Origin: UBA2177 sp964452735 | GTDB lineage: Bacteria > Patescibacteriota > Dojkabacteria > SC72 | Length of the DNA stretch: 41,227 nt | Direction: 5' to 3' | NCBI GenBank assembly: GCA_964452735.1 | Contig: CAYVNA010000008.1 | Span: forward strand, 1 to 41,227 | In this document: positions 32,107 to 40,569 of the stretch, one piece after another | Layout: every line of letters begins with the position of its first letter | How positions within the stretch are numbered: the stretch's first letter is position 1 | Program-made: the position numbers and the translations under genes | Notes under the pieces: generated by a model | Database searches by the model: none | What the model saw: only the letters and a program-made list of their open reading frames with translations | What the model was told of the DNA's origin: nothing

Positions 32107-32800
32107 ATACAATCACAGTACCCTTTCTATTACGAAAACCAGAAGGTCTCGTAAAGACCATAAAACCACCAAAGAGTAGAAGAACTAAACCTGTTGCTAA
32201 AACATACTTGTCCATACTTATACCAGTATTGATAATGGACGGATCTAAAATATCATCTCCGATGGCAAAGGTAGCAGAGGAAGGTTTTGTCAAAAGTATA
32301 TTCTGAGGAGGACTACCCTCTTTGTACATAGCAGTTTCAAAGGATGCAGTATCTCCCCCATATTGCCAATCAAGAACAGCATCCCCTTTCTTCAATACAG
32401 AAAATGTAAGCCTTGCAAACACATCTGGTTTCTCACCTGTAGCGTAGAGGGTACTAGATCCAGATTGCGTAAAACCTGTTAACATGACAACACCATTCTC
32501 ATTATCTATAGTTGATTCATCATTCGGATATTGTGCAAACAAAGTATTATTTCTTTCTGCCTTTTTTAGTTGGAGCATAGAAGGATCAAAAAGGAGAGTA
32601 AACCTTCCAGAGGTTATTTTCTCCCCAGCAGTATCAATTAGAACATCTACTATGAAGCCATTATCCTTATTGACCACAGTACCACCTGATGGATAAATAG
32701 AAAAACTTGGTTCAGAAGCATATACACTACCCCCTCTTAAAAAAAAACTAGTGAGGAGTATAATCGTTGTAAATAAAGAAGCAGTTCTTTTTATATTCAC
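32096..32800 (-). CDS. cohesin-domain-like exported protein with C-terminal anchor
   Basis: This 234-aa protein has a signal peptide (about residues 1-28, ending SVYAS) and a beta-sandwich domain (about 32-170). That domain has the cohesin/BACON-like pattern DVLIDTAGEKITSGRFTLLFDPSMLQ (split here) and FARLTFSVLKKGD. A C-terminal membrane helix (about 198-217) is followed by a basic tail. Cohesin-type domains mediate protein-protein or surface contacts. It overlaps the glycosyltransferase gene and may be a surface protein made in the same unit. No sortase motif is seen. Confidence 0.75.
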   Translation of the reverse strand: MNIKRTASLFTTIILLTSFFLRGGSVYASEPSFSIYPSGGTVVNKDNGFIVDVLIDTAGEKITSGRFTLLFDPSMLQLKKAERNNTLFAQYPNDESTIDNENGVVMLTGFTQSGSSTLYATGEKPDVFARLTFSVLKKGDAVLDWQYGGDTASFETAMYKEGSPPQNILLTKPSSATFAIGDDILDPSIINTGISMDKYVLATGLVLLLFGGFMVFTRPSGFRNRKGTVIVYDD

Positions 32801-32841
32801 TTTCTTTAAGAAAATTTTATTAATTCAGAATAACAAATTAT

Positions 32842-33633
32842 ATGGATAGTTTAAAGATACTAACTCTGTCCTGCATACAAGGTATAACAGAACTACTGCC
32901 AGTTTCGAGTTCTGCACATATCATACTATTCGGAGAGGTATTAAATATTCAAGCAAATACAGCGTTATTGACCATGCTACATTTCGGTTCGACAATGGCA
33001 ATTATGTTTTTTTTAAAGGATATTATTTTTGATAATTTACTATCTAAGAATAATAGAGTTTTTCTGGTAAAAGTTTTGATAGCTACTATACCTGCTGCGA
33101 TAGTTGGAGTCCTATTTGAAGACTATATAGAAAATATACTCAGAGGAGTCCTTCCCATATCAATTTCTTTAGTTCTCTGGGGTATCGTAATGATTATTTT
33201 GGATAGGAGCAAGAGGATTCGAAATAAAAATATTAAAAACATTCCCTTCTGGAAGATATTTTTAATAGGGTCTTCCCAAATATTTGCACTGATACCTGGT
33301 ACTTCAAGATCTGGTATTACCTCAATTACAGGAATACTCTTAGGTATAGAGAAATTCACAGCATTTAAACTTGGACTATTAATGGGTATACCTATACTTT
33401 TAGGTAGTTCGTTTTGGATTTTTGTAAAAAGTTTAGTTAACAATAATGCTTACACTATTGGATATTTACATAATCCAATTAATGTAGCGATAATAATTCT
33501 AATACCTTTTATTACAAGTCTACTCTCATTAAGAATTCTTAAGAAGTTTTCGAAGAAGAACTGGTTAACATTCTTTGGAATATATAGGATAGCCTTAGGA
33601 GTATTTCTTCTCCTCCTACAGTATGGGTCTTAG
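32842..33633 (+). CDS. uppP: undecaprenyl-diphosphatase UppP (BacA)
   Basis: This 263-aa polytopic enzyme dephosphorylates undecaprenyl pyrophosphate to recycle the lipid carrier for peptidoglycan and surface glycans. Both active-site regions are present: QGITELLPVSSSAH with Glu and Ser residues near 14-26, and ALIPGTSRSGITSITG near residue 150 with the catalytic Arg/Ser. There are about eight hydrophobic helices. It is divergent from the cohesin-like gene and overlaps gpmI copy 2 by 18 bp tail to tail. Confidence 0.95.
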   Translation: MDSLKILTLSCIQGITELLPVSSSAHIILFGEVLNIQANTALLTMLHFGSTMAIMFFLKDIIFDNLLSKNNRVFLVKVLIATIPAAIVGVLFEDYIENILRGVLPISISLVLWGIVMIILDRSKRIRNKNIKNIPFWKIFLIGSSQIFALIPGTSRSGITSITGILLGIEKFTAFKLGLLMGIPILLGSSFWIFVKSLVNNNAYTIGYLHNPINVAIIILIPFITSLLSLRILKKFSKKNWLTFFGIYRIALGVFLLLLQYGS

Positions 33634-35268
33634 GTCAACACCTGTCATATTTGCTGGTATTTCCATTCCTAATAATCCTATGGTTGTTGGAGCAACATCT
33701 GCGAGTAGACCTGTTGGTCTAGCTTTTGGACCAGTTCCTACTCGTTGAATTGGCACTCCAACTTTTCTTTCTATTTCGCTTGGATTAGTAAGGATTGAGA
33801 GAGGTACTGGGTTATTAGTATGTGCTATATCAACTTCTTTTGTTATCCTGTTTATCATAGTTTCGCAATTCCCATGATCTGCGGTTATGATAACAGCACC
33901 ACCCATTGCAAGTGTAGCTTTAGATATCTCCGCTACACAAGAATCAACAATTTCGTTGGCTTTTACAGTAGCTTTATAGTTTCCTGTATGACCTAACATA
34001 TCAGGATTTGCGAAGTTGAGGAGAACAAAATTGTATGGAGTATTCCTTATCTCAGATATCCTTTTTATAGTTTCATCTCTAATTATATATGCACTCATTT
34101 CAGGAACAACAGAATAGTCCTCAACACGAGGAGAAGGGATATTGAAAAAAACCTCTCCCTTGTGTGCTTGCTCTATACCACCATTAAAAAAGTATGTTAC
34201 ATGCATAAACTTCTCTGTTTCTGAGATATGTATTTGTTTCTTTCCATTCTCAGACAAATATTCTGAGAGAGATTTCTTGATTGGAAGTGGTGGAAAGATT
34301 ACATTCGCTGGAAGACCCTCTTCATATCCCGTCATAGTTGCAAAATATACGTCTCGGGGATAGTTTCTCCTACTGAAATGATTAAAATCCTGCAATACAA
34401 ATGCCTTCGTTAACTGCCTTGCCCTATCCTCTCGGAAATTCCAGAAGAGTACAGCATCTCCTGTCTCCACCTTTCCAATGGGTAGGCCTTCACTATCTAC
34501 ACAAATTCTAGGTTTGAAAAACTGGTCATCCTCTCCCGATTGATACGCTTTCTGTATCGCCTCTACAGGATCTATGAAGGTCTCTTCCGACAATCCAACC
34601 ATGGCGTCATATGCTAGTTTAGTTCTTTCCCACCTATTATCTCGGTCCATACCATAGAAACGACCTTGCATAGAAGCTATTCTCCCAATACCAAGTTCCT
34701 TAAGCTTCATCTTCAACTTACTAATATATAGGTAACCTTCCTTGGGACCCGTATCACGACCATCAAGCATAATATGGATATATGGATCAATACCATTAGC
34801 CTTGCACAGATCCAATATGGAAAAAAGATGGGCAATGTGACCATGGACTCCTGCAGGACTGAGAACTCCTGTCAGATGAAGAGATGATCTCCTTTTCCTC
34901 AAAACCGATATCATCTCCCTTATAACAGGATTAGAGCCTAATTCATGACCACTGATAGCATCATTTATCCTTGGGAGAGTTTGATACACAACCTGCCCAG
35001 CACCTAAATTAAGATGACCAACCTCAGAATTTCCAGCCTCTTCATTAGGAAGTCCAACGTGTGTTCCAGATGCATGTACAAGTGTAGATCTCCCATATGT
35101 CCATGCAGTATCTAGAAATGGTGTATTTGCACCTAGAACAGCATTTCCCTCGGTATCAGGATATACTCCAAACCCATCGAGAATTATCAATGTAACAAAG
35201 TCTCTAACATCCAAAACATTCTTAAATTGCTCCCCGTTGGAACTACCCTTTTTGAAAAAATCCATCAT
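33616..35268 (-). CDS. gpmI: 2,3-bisphosphoglycerate-independent phosphoglycerate mutase, copy 2
   Basis: This is a second complete iPGM, 550 aa from the ATG at 35268 (another ATG is one codon later). A longer in-frame extension to 35379 overlaps prfB and is not family-like. All catalytic motifs are kept: ILDGFG, GNSEVGHLN, VHGHIAH, DGRDTGP, NFREDRARQL, ETEKFMHVTYFFNGG, NFANPDMLGHTGN, ADHGN and DIAHTNNP. It differs from copy 1 at many positions around these motifs, so it is not a recent duplicate. It is convergent with uppP and divergent from prfB. Confidence 0.94.
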   Translation of the reverse strand: MMDFFKKGSSNGEQFKNVLDVRDFVTLIILDGFGVYPDTEGNAVLGANTPFLDTAWTYGRSTLVHASGTHVGLPNEEAGNSEVGHLNLGAGQVVYQTLPRINDAISGHELGSNPVIREMISVLRKRRSSLHLTGVLSPAGVHGHIAHLFSILDLCKANGIDPYIHIMLDGRDTGPKEGYLYISKLKMKLKELGIGRIASMQGRFYGMDRDNRWERTKLAYDAMVGLSEETFIDPVEAIQKAYQSGEDDQFFKPRICVDSEGLPIGKVETGDAVLFWNFREDRARQLTKAFVLQDFNHFSRRNYPRDVYFATMTGYEEGLPANVIFPPLPIKKSLSEYLSENGKKQIHISETEKFMHVTYFFNGGIEQAHKGEVFFNIPSPRVEDYSVVPEMSAYIIRDETIKRISEIRNTPYNFVLLNFANPDMLGHTGNYKATVKANEIVDSCVAEISKATLAMGGAVIITADHGNCETMINRITKEVDIAHTNNPVPLSILTNPSEIERKVGVPIQRVGTGPKARPTGLLADVAPTTIGLLGMEIPANMTGVDLRPIL

Positions 35269-35308
35269 AGTATAGTAATTAACAACTAACAACCATATAA
35301 TATACTGT

Positions 35309-36394
35309 ATGGTAGATTTAAGCAAAAAAGATGTCGAAGACCTCCAAAATGATGTTGAGGAAACAATAAAAGGTCTCAATTTAGAAGAAAAAAGGCTGGA
35401 ATTGATAAAACTAGAAAACGATGTTCTTCAAGAGAATTTCTGGTCAAATTCTTCAAAGGCTCAAGATACAATGTCCCATATAGCATATATAAAGGATGAG
35501 ATAGAGACCATTGAAAAGATAAAAAATGATACAAATTCTCTGTATGATCTTTTCATCTCGCTAGAGAAAGAGACTCAGCAAAATGAACTAATTGGAGAGT
35601 ATAATGCAATTCGTGAATCACTTGAGAAATTTTCCTTAAGAAAATTCCTCGCAGGTAGATACGACTCAGAGGGTGCAGTTCTAACAATAAATGCAGGGCA
35701 AGGTGGAACAGAGGCAAACGATTGGGCAGAAATGTTGTTTAGAATGTATACAATGTACTTGGAGAAGAATAATTGGAGATACAAGATTACAAATATCCTA
35801 AAAGGTAGTGAAGTTGGTATATCAACTGTAACCTTAGAGATAATGGAGCCATATGCATTCGGTACATTAAAGAAAGAGCATGGTGCACATAGACTGGTAA
35901 GGATATCCCCCTTCAATGCTCAAGGTCTTCGTCAAACAACGTTTGCTGGTGTGGAAATTCTCCCATTGCTAAGAGACAATGAGAAAAGTATAGACATACC
36001 ATCTAAAGACATACTCTTTAAAGCAGTACGATCAGGGGGTCCAGGAGGACAGAATGTAAATAAAACGTCATCTGCAGTTCAGATAACACATATACCAACG
36101 GGTATAACAGTTCATTCTTCCGAGCAAAAGAGTCAGGCACAAAACAAAGAGAATGCCATGAGGATATTAAAATCAAAACTTCTAAGAATTAAGGAGGATG
36201 AAAAAATAAAAGAGATATCGGATATAAAGGGGAACTACAAAATAGCTGGATGGGGGAATCAGATAAGGAACTATGTTCTCCATCCATATAAATTAGTGAA
36301 AGATTTAAGAACAAATATAGAGACTAGTGATATAGATTCTGTTCTAGATGGACACATTGACGAATTCCTTGAAGCTGAGATAAGATTGAAGTAA
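35309..36394 (+). CDS. prfB: peptide chain release factor 2
   Basis: RF2 ends translation at UGA and UAA. The 361-aa protein has the N-terminal helical domain, the RF2-type tripeptide SPF (about residues 200-202, in RISPFNAQG) that reads the stop codon, and the catalytic GGQ (about 246-248, in SGGPGGQNVNKT). The frame is continuous, so the programmed +1 frameshift used for autoregulation in many bacteria is absent here. A TATAAT lies 7 nt before the ATG, which would give a nearly leaderless mRNA. ftsE follows after 34 nt. Confidence 0.95.
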   Translation: MVDLSKKDVEDLQNDVEETIKGLNLEEKRLELIKLENDVLQENFWSNSSKAQDTMSHIAYIKDEIETIEKIKNDTNSLYDLFISLEKETQQNELIGEYNAIRESLEKFSLRKFLAGRYDSEGAVLTINAGQGGTEANDWAEMLFRMYTMYLEKNNWRYKITNILKGSEVGISTVTLEIMEPYAFGTLKKEHGAHRLVRISPFNAQGLRQTTFAGVEILPLLRDNEKSIDIPSKDILFKAVRSGGPGGQNVNKTSSAVQITHIPTGITVHSSEQKSQAQNKENAMRILKSKLLRIKEDEKIKEISDIKGNYKIAGWGNQIRNYVLHPYKLVKDLRTNIETSDIDSVLDGHIDEFLEAEIRLK

Positions 36395-36428
36395 TATATA
36401 TAGGTATATAAACTTTTTAAAACTGCCA

Positions 36429-37376
36429 ATGCTTCTCTTTGATAAAGTAAGCAAGAAATACAACGGCGATATTACCGCATTAGAGGATATCTATTTCAAT
36501 ATTGATAAAGGAGAATTCTCTTTCTTAGTTGGACCATCTGGTGCTGGAAAGACTACACTTTTAAGGCTATTGATTAGAGAGGAACTCCCTACCTCTGGTA
36601 GTATATTTTTTGAAGATATAGAGATCCCGAAGCTTCCAAGGAAACTACTTCCGACATATCGTCAAAGACTTGGTATAGTGTTTCAGGATATTAAATTACT
36701 TCCTAGTAAAACATTAGAGGAAAATATTGCATTTGCATTAGAGATACTAGGTAAGGAAGACAAAGAGATTAAAGATACCACTGACTATCTTTTAGAACTT
36801 GTTAAACTTCAGGATCGAAGATCTTTGTTTCCTCAGCAATTATCTGGAGGTGAGCAACAGAGAGGTGCCATAGCAAGAGCATTGGCAAATAATCCAGATC
36901 TACTAGTCGCAGATGAACCAACGGGTAATCTTGATCCTGATAATGCAATACAGATTTTAGAGATTCTTAAGAATATAAATAAGAATGGAACAACAGTATT
37001 TGTAATTAGTCATGATAAAGAGCTTGTTAATCAGATGAAGACTAGGGTCATTCGAATGGTTAATGGAAGGATAGTTTCGGATACAAAGGGGAATTATGAC
37101 TCCGTTGGGAAGCCTCCCAAGCCAGAAGTTAGCAAGATTGAGGAAAAAGAGGAAAAGGTAGAAAAAGCAGAGAAAGAAATAGAGGAAATAGATGTCGAGG
37201 ATTCTTTAAAGTCTCTGGATAAAGAGCTATTGGAGAAATTATCTAAGGCTAAGATTAACAAGATAGATTTGGTTTTGAATTTAACAGATAGTGATCTTGA
37301 TAACCTGGGTTTTTCAAAGGATGAAAGATCTAAGCTTGAATCTTTTGTTAAGGATTATTTAAATAAGTCAAAATAA
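36429..37376 (+). CDS. ftsE: cell division ATPase FtsE with a C-terminal extension
   Basis: FtsE is the ABC ATPase that drives FtsX to activate a periplasmic or extracellular hydrolase. Walker A GPSGAGKTT lies at about residues 35-43, a GIVFQDIKLLP Q-loop near 82, signature LSGGEQQRG near 138, Walker B LLVADEPTGNLDP near 158 and the H-loop His195. The core ends near residue 222, the usual length. About 90 extra residues follow: an acidic Glu/Lys coiled coil (about 232-275) and a short helical module, VLNLTDSDLDNLGFSKDERS (about 282-301). ftsX follows after 4 nt. Confidence 0.94.
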   Translation: MLLFDKVSKKYNGDITALEDIYFNIDKGEFSFLVGPSGAGKTTLLRLLIREELPTSGSIFFEDIEIPKLPRKLLPTYRQRLGIVFQDIKLLPSKTLEENIAFALEILGKEDKEIKDTTDYLLELVKLQDRRSLFPQQLSGGEQQRGAIARALANNPDLLVADEPTGNLDPDNAIQILEILKNINKNGTTVFVISHDKELVNQMKTRVIRMVNGRIVSDTKGNYDSVGKPPKPEVSKIEEKEEKVEKAEKEIEEIDVEDSLKSLDKELLEKLSKAKINKIDLVLNLTDSDLDNLGFSKDERSKLESFVKDYLNKSK

Positions 37377-37380
37377 TAAC

Positions 37381-38307
37381 ATGAATATATCAGATAAGAT
37401 TTTCTCTACAGCAAAAAAAAATGTAAAAAGAAATAGATGGCTTTCTCTTTCCACAATATTTGTTTCAACTGTAGTATTAGCAATATCCTCTTTCTTCATA
37501 AGCATTGCCATATTAGGACAAAGAGCTGTTCAATACTATGAACAGAAAGCTCAAGTGATAATCTTTTTTAAGAAGGATACTGAGGAATCTGAGATACTGA
37601 TGCTTAGGGACAAGTTATTTAATCCTGAATTAATAGAAGGCATAGACTATATTTCAAAGGAGGATGCATTAATCATATATAAAAAGGATTTTGCAGATAA
37701 TCCTGATCTGATCTCTACAGTTACTGCAGATTCTCTCCCCCCTAGCTTAGAGATACGTGCAAAGTCAATAGATTCCTTGATGGTCATTATAGAAGATATA
37801 AACAAAGAGAAAGAGACAAATGCATATATTGATGAAATTCTCTATTTTAAAGATGTTGTTGAAAATCTAAAAACACTATCAAGAATAATAGGTATAGGCT
37901 CTGTGCTTCTAATCTCTGCGCTCCTAATCATCACATTTTCATTGATTAGGATAACCATAGGTTTCAATATAAATGCTCATCAAGATGAGATCCAAATTAT
38001 GCACTTAGTCGGGAGTACAGATACTTTCATAAAGCTCCCCTTTATCCTAGAGGGCTGTTTCTATGGCTTAGCAGGGGGAATACTTGCAGCATCGTTGATA
38101 ATAATTCCTTGGTATTCTGTAATCTACTATACACAGAACACAGATTTTGCTTTCTGGACAAATCAATTACTATCTGATTTTAATTTAGGTTTCCTTCAAG
38201 GTTTCGACTTAGCATTCATACTAATCTACTTCCTGATACATATTCTTGCTGGAGGTTTGTTGGGAATGGCAAGTAGTTTTAGTGCTGTTAAGAGATATTT
38301 AGAATAA
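37381..38307 (+). CDS. ftsX: cell division protein FtsX
   Basis: This 308-aa membrane partner of FtsE has a first membrane helix (about residues 20-45). A large outside loop (about 46-168) follows, with a VIIFFKKDTEE start and the PPSLEIRAK motif that marks FtsX extracellular domains. Three more helices follow in the FtsX/MacB permease domain (about 175-300), with the RITIGFNINAHQDEIQIMHLVGS coupling region (split). It passes the ATPase signal outside. It lies 2 nt upstream of the coiled-coil M23 hydrolase gene, its probable target. Confidence 0.93.
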   Translation: MNISDKIFSTAKKNVKRNRWLSLSTIFVSTVVLAISSFFISIAILGQRAVQYYEQKAQVIIFFKKDTEESEILMLRDKLFNPELIEGIDYISKEDALIIYKKDFADNPDLISTVTADSLPPSLEIRAKSIDSLMVIIEDINKEKETNAYIDEILYFKDVVENLKTLSRIIGIGSVLLISALLIITFSLIRITIGFNINAHQDEIQIMHLVGSTDTFIKLPFILEGCFYGLAGGILAASLIIIPWYSVIYYTQNTDFAFWTNQLLSDFNLGFLQGFDLAFILIYFLIHILAGGLLGMASSFSAVKRYLE

Positions 38308-38309
38308 AG

Positions 38310-39620
38310 ATGAAAAAACTGCTTCTAAGCACAATCTTCGTGATATTTAGTTCAATCTCTTTTCTCTTCTTGGCTTCATACAAAGACATTCCCGTATATG
38401 CTCAGGCTTCTTGTCCTTCATATATGAATCCTGACTCCATTGAATGTCTAGACTATCTCCGTAATCAATTAGGGATATTGCAGAATCAGCAAGGGACTAT
38501 CCAGAAGCAGTTAAAGAATGAAGAGTATCAGCAACTTTCTCTTCAAGAGAAAATTACATATATCAATGCCCAGGTTGAACAGACTGAGAAAGTTATAAAG
38601 TCATTGGAAATAGAGATAGCTGCTAATGATGTAGAAATAAAGCTTTTAGAAAAGAGTATACAAGAGAAAGAGGATAATGTTTCTCTTTTGAAACAGGAGA
38701 TTACGGTTTTGGAGAAAGCAGTAACTCAGCGAGTAACAGAGTCATATAAATATTCTTTTGTTGGAGCATTGGAGTTGTTCTTGGATGTTAAGAATCTTTC
38801 TTCAATTCTAAGAAAAACAAAATATCTTGCTGTAACTAGATCTCAGGACAGGAAGTATTTAGAAGAGTATAGTGTTAAAGTTGGAGAGATTAAGTCTGAA
38901 GAATTAATCTTGACAGAGAAGAAGGATGATCTTAAAGAAAAAAGGGATAGCATAGAGGAGGAGAGGATTGAATTAGCAGAGAATAGGAAGAGTTTGTCAG
39001 CACAGAAGACAGAGAGAGAGAAGTTACTTGCGGAATCAAAGGCCAAAGAAGCGGAATTGATGGCTGCATATCAACAGAATATTAAGAAGCTTTCAGATTT
39101 GGATAGTGCAATAATTGCATACATTAATAAACATGGAGAACAGATGGTAGATTATGGGTATGTTAGAGCTGGTGAATGGATTGGGAAGATGGGTAATACT
39201 GGCTGTTCAAATGGATCACATTTACATTTTGGACTTAATAGTGGAAAGAGTTATGCAGGATGGGGTTACTTCTACAGTGATGTTAATCTGTTTAGTACTG
39301 GATACCTAAGACAAGGAGGGAATTCATTCCTCTATTGGGGTCCTCCACATAACTGGTGGTCACCTTTCGTATTAGCTGGTTCTATGAGGTTACCAATTGG
39401 AGGGAAATATATTCTAATGACACAGACAGAGCATCAGGGGAATGCTATCGACCTAGTATCATACAATGAGAATGCATGGGGATATAAATATGATGGAGCT
39501 CCAATATATGCGATTATGGAAGGGAATCTCAAGAAAGGTGTAGAGGGTGTATGCGGAGGGAAGTATGCACAGATAACCCATCCAAATGGAATGGTTTCCA
39601 TTTATCTTCACATTCAATAG
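38310..39620 (+). CDS. FtsEX-linked coiled-coil peptidoglycan hydrolase with a circularly permuted M23 domain
   Basis: This 436-aa protein has a signal peptide (about residues 1-32, ending YAQAS), a long coiled coil (about 45-270) like EnvC/PcsB, and a LytM/M23 zinc-peptidase domain whose halves are in reversed order. Normally HxG..D and YxH come before GxTGxSxGxHLHF. Here GNTGCSNGSHLHF (His304, His306) comes first at about 295-307. The HQGNAID pair (His375, Asp381), ITHPNG (His424) and YLHI (His434) follow and end the protein. All expected zinc ligands and catalytic His residues are present. It follows ftsX by 2 nt. It is probably the hydrolase that FtsEX controls, either directly active or an amidase activator. 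Confidence 0.85.
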   Translation: MKKLLLSTIFVIFSSISFLFLASYKDIPVYAQASCPSYMNPDSIECLDYLRNQLGILQNQQGTIQKQLKNEEYQQLSLQEKITYINAQVEQTEKVIKSLEIEIAANDVEIKLLEKSIQEKEDNVSLLKQEITVLEKAVTQRVTESYKYSFVGALELFLDVKNLSSILRKTKYLAVTRSQDRKYLEEYSVKVGEIKSEELILTEKKDDLKEKRDSIEEERIELAENRKSLSAQKTEREKLLAESKAKEAELMAAYQQNIKKLSDLDSAIIAYINKHGEQMVDYGYVRAGEWIGKMGNTGCSNGSHLHFGLNSGKSYAGWGYFYSDVNLFSTGYLRQGGNSFLYWGPPHNWWSPFVLAGSMRLPIGGKYILMTQTEHQGNAIDLVSYNENAWGYKYDGAPIYAIMEGNLKKGVEGVCGGKYAQITHPNGMVSIYLHIQ

Positions 39621-39690
39621 ATTAACCCCCTTCCCTCTATTCAAATATTTTGCTAAACTATTCCCAATAAATTATACATATCTGTTTCCT

Positions 39691-40518
39691 ATGCCTAAGA
39701 GTAAAAAAGTTTCCCCTACTAAAACTGCACCTGTGAAAGAGGATAAGAGGAGTGTCCTTAATATGTCTTTCTTAGAGAAGATTAAGGATATTAAGTTACC
39801 AAAGAATCTAGAACAGTACACACCTGCTTTTAGAATAGCTGGCCTGGTAATTATAATTATAGCTTCATTTGCATTAATAGATTTAGCTGTACAGTATCTT
39901 AACAATGACTATAGCGTAGCTGTAGTGAATGGTGTGAGGATTTCTAAGAATAAGTGGCATGATAGACTGGAGAAATCATATGGTAGCTCAATAGCAACTC
40001 AGCTAATAGAAGACCAAATCATTAGGTCTGAGGCTAAGGAAGCTAAGATATCTGTAACTGAAGATGAGATTCAAAAAGAGGTAGATAGAATAATCGAAAG
40101 TATTGGTGGTGAGGAGATGTTTAATTCTGCATTGGAAGCAAATAATATAACTTTGAATGAGTTAAAAGATCAAATAGAAACTGACCTATTAGCAACAAAA
40201 ATCCTTTCCCCTACATTAGAATATACAGAAGATAATGTTAAGGATTTCTTTAATCAATATAGCGATGTTATTTTCCCTAATGAGACTGCAGAGTTAGAAG
40301 AGGGTGCTAAGTTGGATTTCGAGAAATACAAAGAGGAGACTGAAGAGGTATATGTACAACAGCAGGTACAGACTAATCTTAGTTCATGGTTAACTGATAG
40401 GAAGGCAGAATACAAGATCCAAGATAATTCAACAGGAAAGCCTAAGTATGGATTCTTAACAATTACTACAAATATTGTTGGTAATCTCTTAGAGAAGATG
40501 GAAAGTAAGGGAGAATAG
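39691..40518 (+). CDS. SurA_N-type membrane-anchored chaperone without a rotamase domain
   Basis: This 275-aa protein starts at the ATG at 39691; an upstream in-frame ATG at 39586 overlaps the hydrolase gene and is unlikely. A basic N-terminus (about residues 1-45) leads to one membrane helix (about 48-68). A SurA/PrsA N-terminal chaperone domain follows: VAVVNGVRISKNKWHDRL then IATQLIEDQIIRSEAKEAKI (kept in pieces), ISVTEDEIQKEVDRI. The parvulin prolyl isomerase domain expected in PrsA/SurA is missing. It probably helps fold exported proteins, including the neighbouring hydrolase. It ends at a bidirectional terminator. Confidence 0.8.
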   Translation: MPKSKKVSPTKTAPVKEDKRSVLNMSFLEKIKDIKLPKNLEQYTPAFRIAGLVIIIIASFALIDLAVQYLNNDYSVAVVNGVRISKNKWHDRLEKSYGSSIATQLIEDQIIRSEAKEAKISVTEDEIQKEVDRIIESIGGEEMFNSALEANNITLNELKDQIETDLLATKILSPTLEYTEDNVKDFFNQYSDVIFPNETAELEEGAKLDFEKYKEETEEVYVQQQVQTNLSSWLTDRKAEYKIQDNSTGKPKYGFLTITTNIVGNLLEKMESKGE

Positions 40519-40538
40519 ATAAATACCATAGAATAGGA

Positions 40539-40565
40539 AAAAAGGAGGTCTAAGACCTCCTTTTT
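40539..40565. terminator. bidirectional intrinsic terminator
   Basis: A perfect 12-bp stem, AAAAAGGAGGTC (40539-40550) with GACCTCCTTTTT (40554-40565), has a 3-nt loop. It has T-runs in both directions, serving the SurA_N gene on the plus strand and hpf on the minus strand. Confidence 0.9.
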
Positions 40566-40569
40566 CGTT

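Noticed and set aside
35269..35379. N-terminal extension of gpmI copy 2
   Set aside because: It overlaps the divergent prfB start and reads a non-family hydrophobic stretch. The ATG pair at 35268/35265 restores the normal N-terminus.
35309..36394. Programmed +1 frameshift in prfB
   Set aside because: The RF2 frame is continuous from the ATG through SPF and GGQ to the stop, so no frameshift site is needed.
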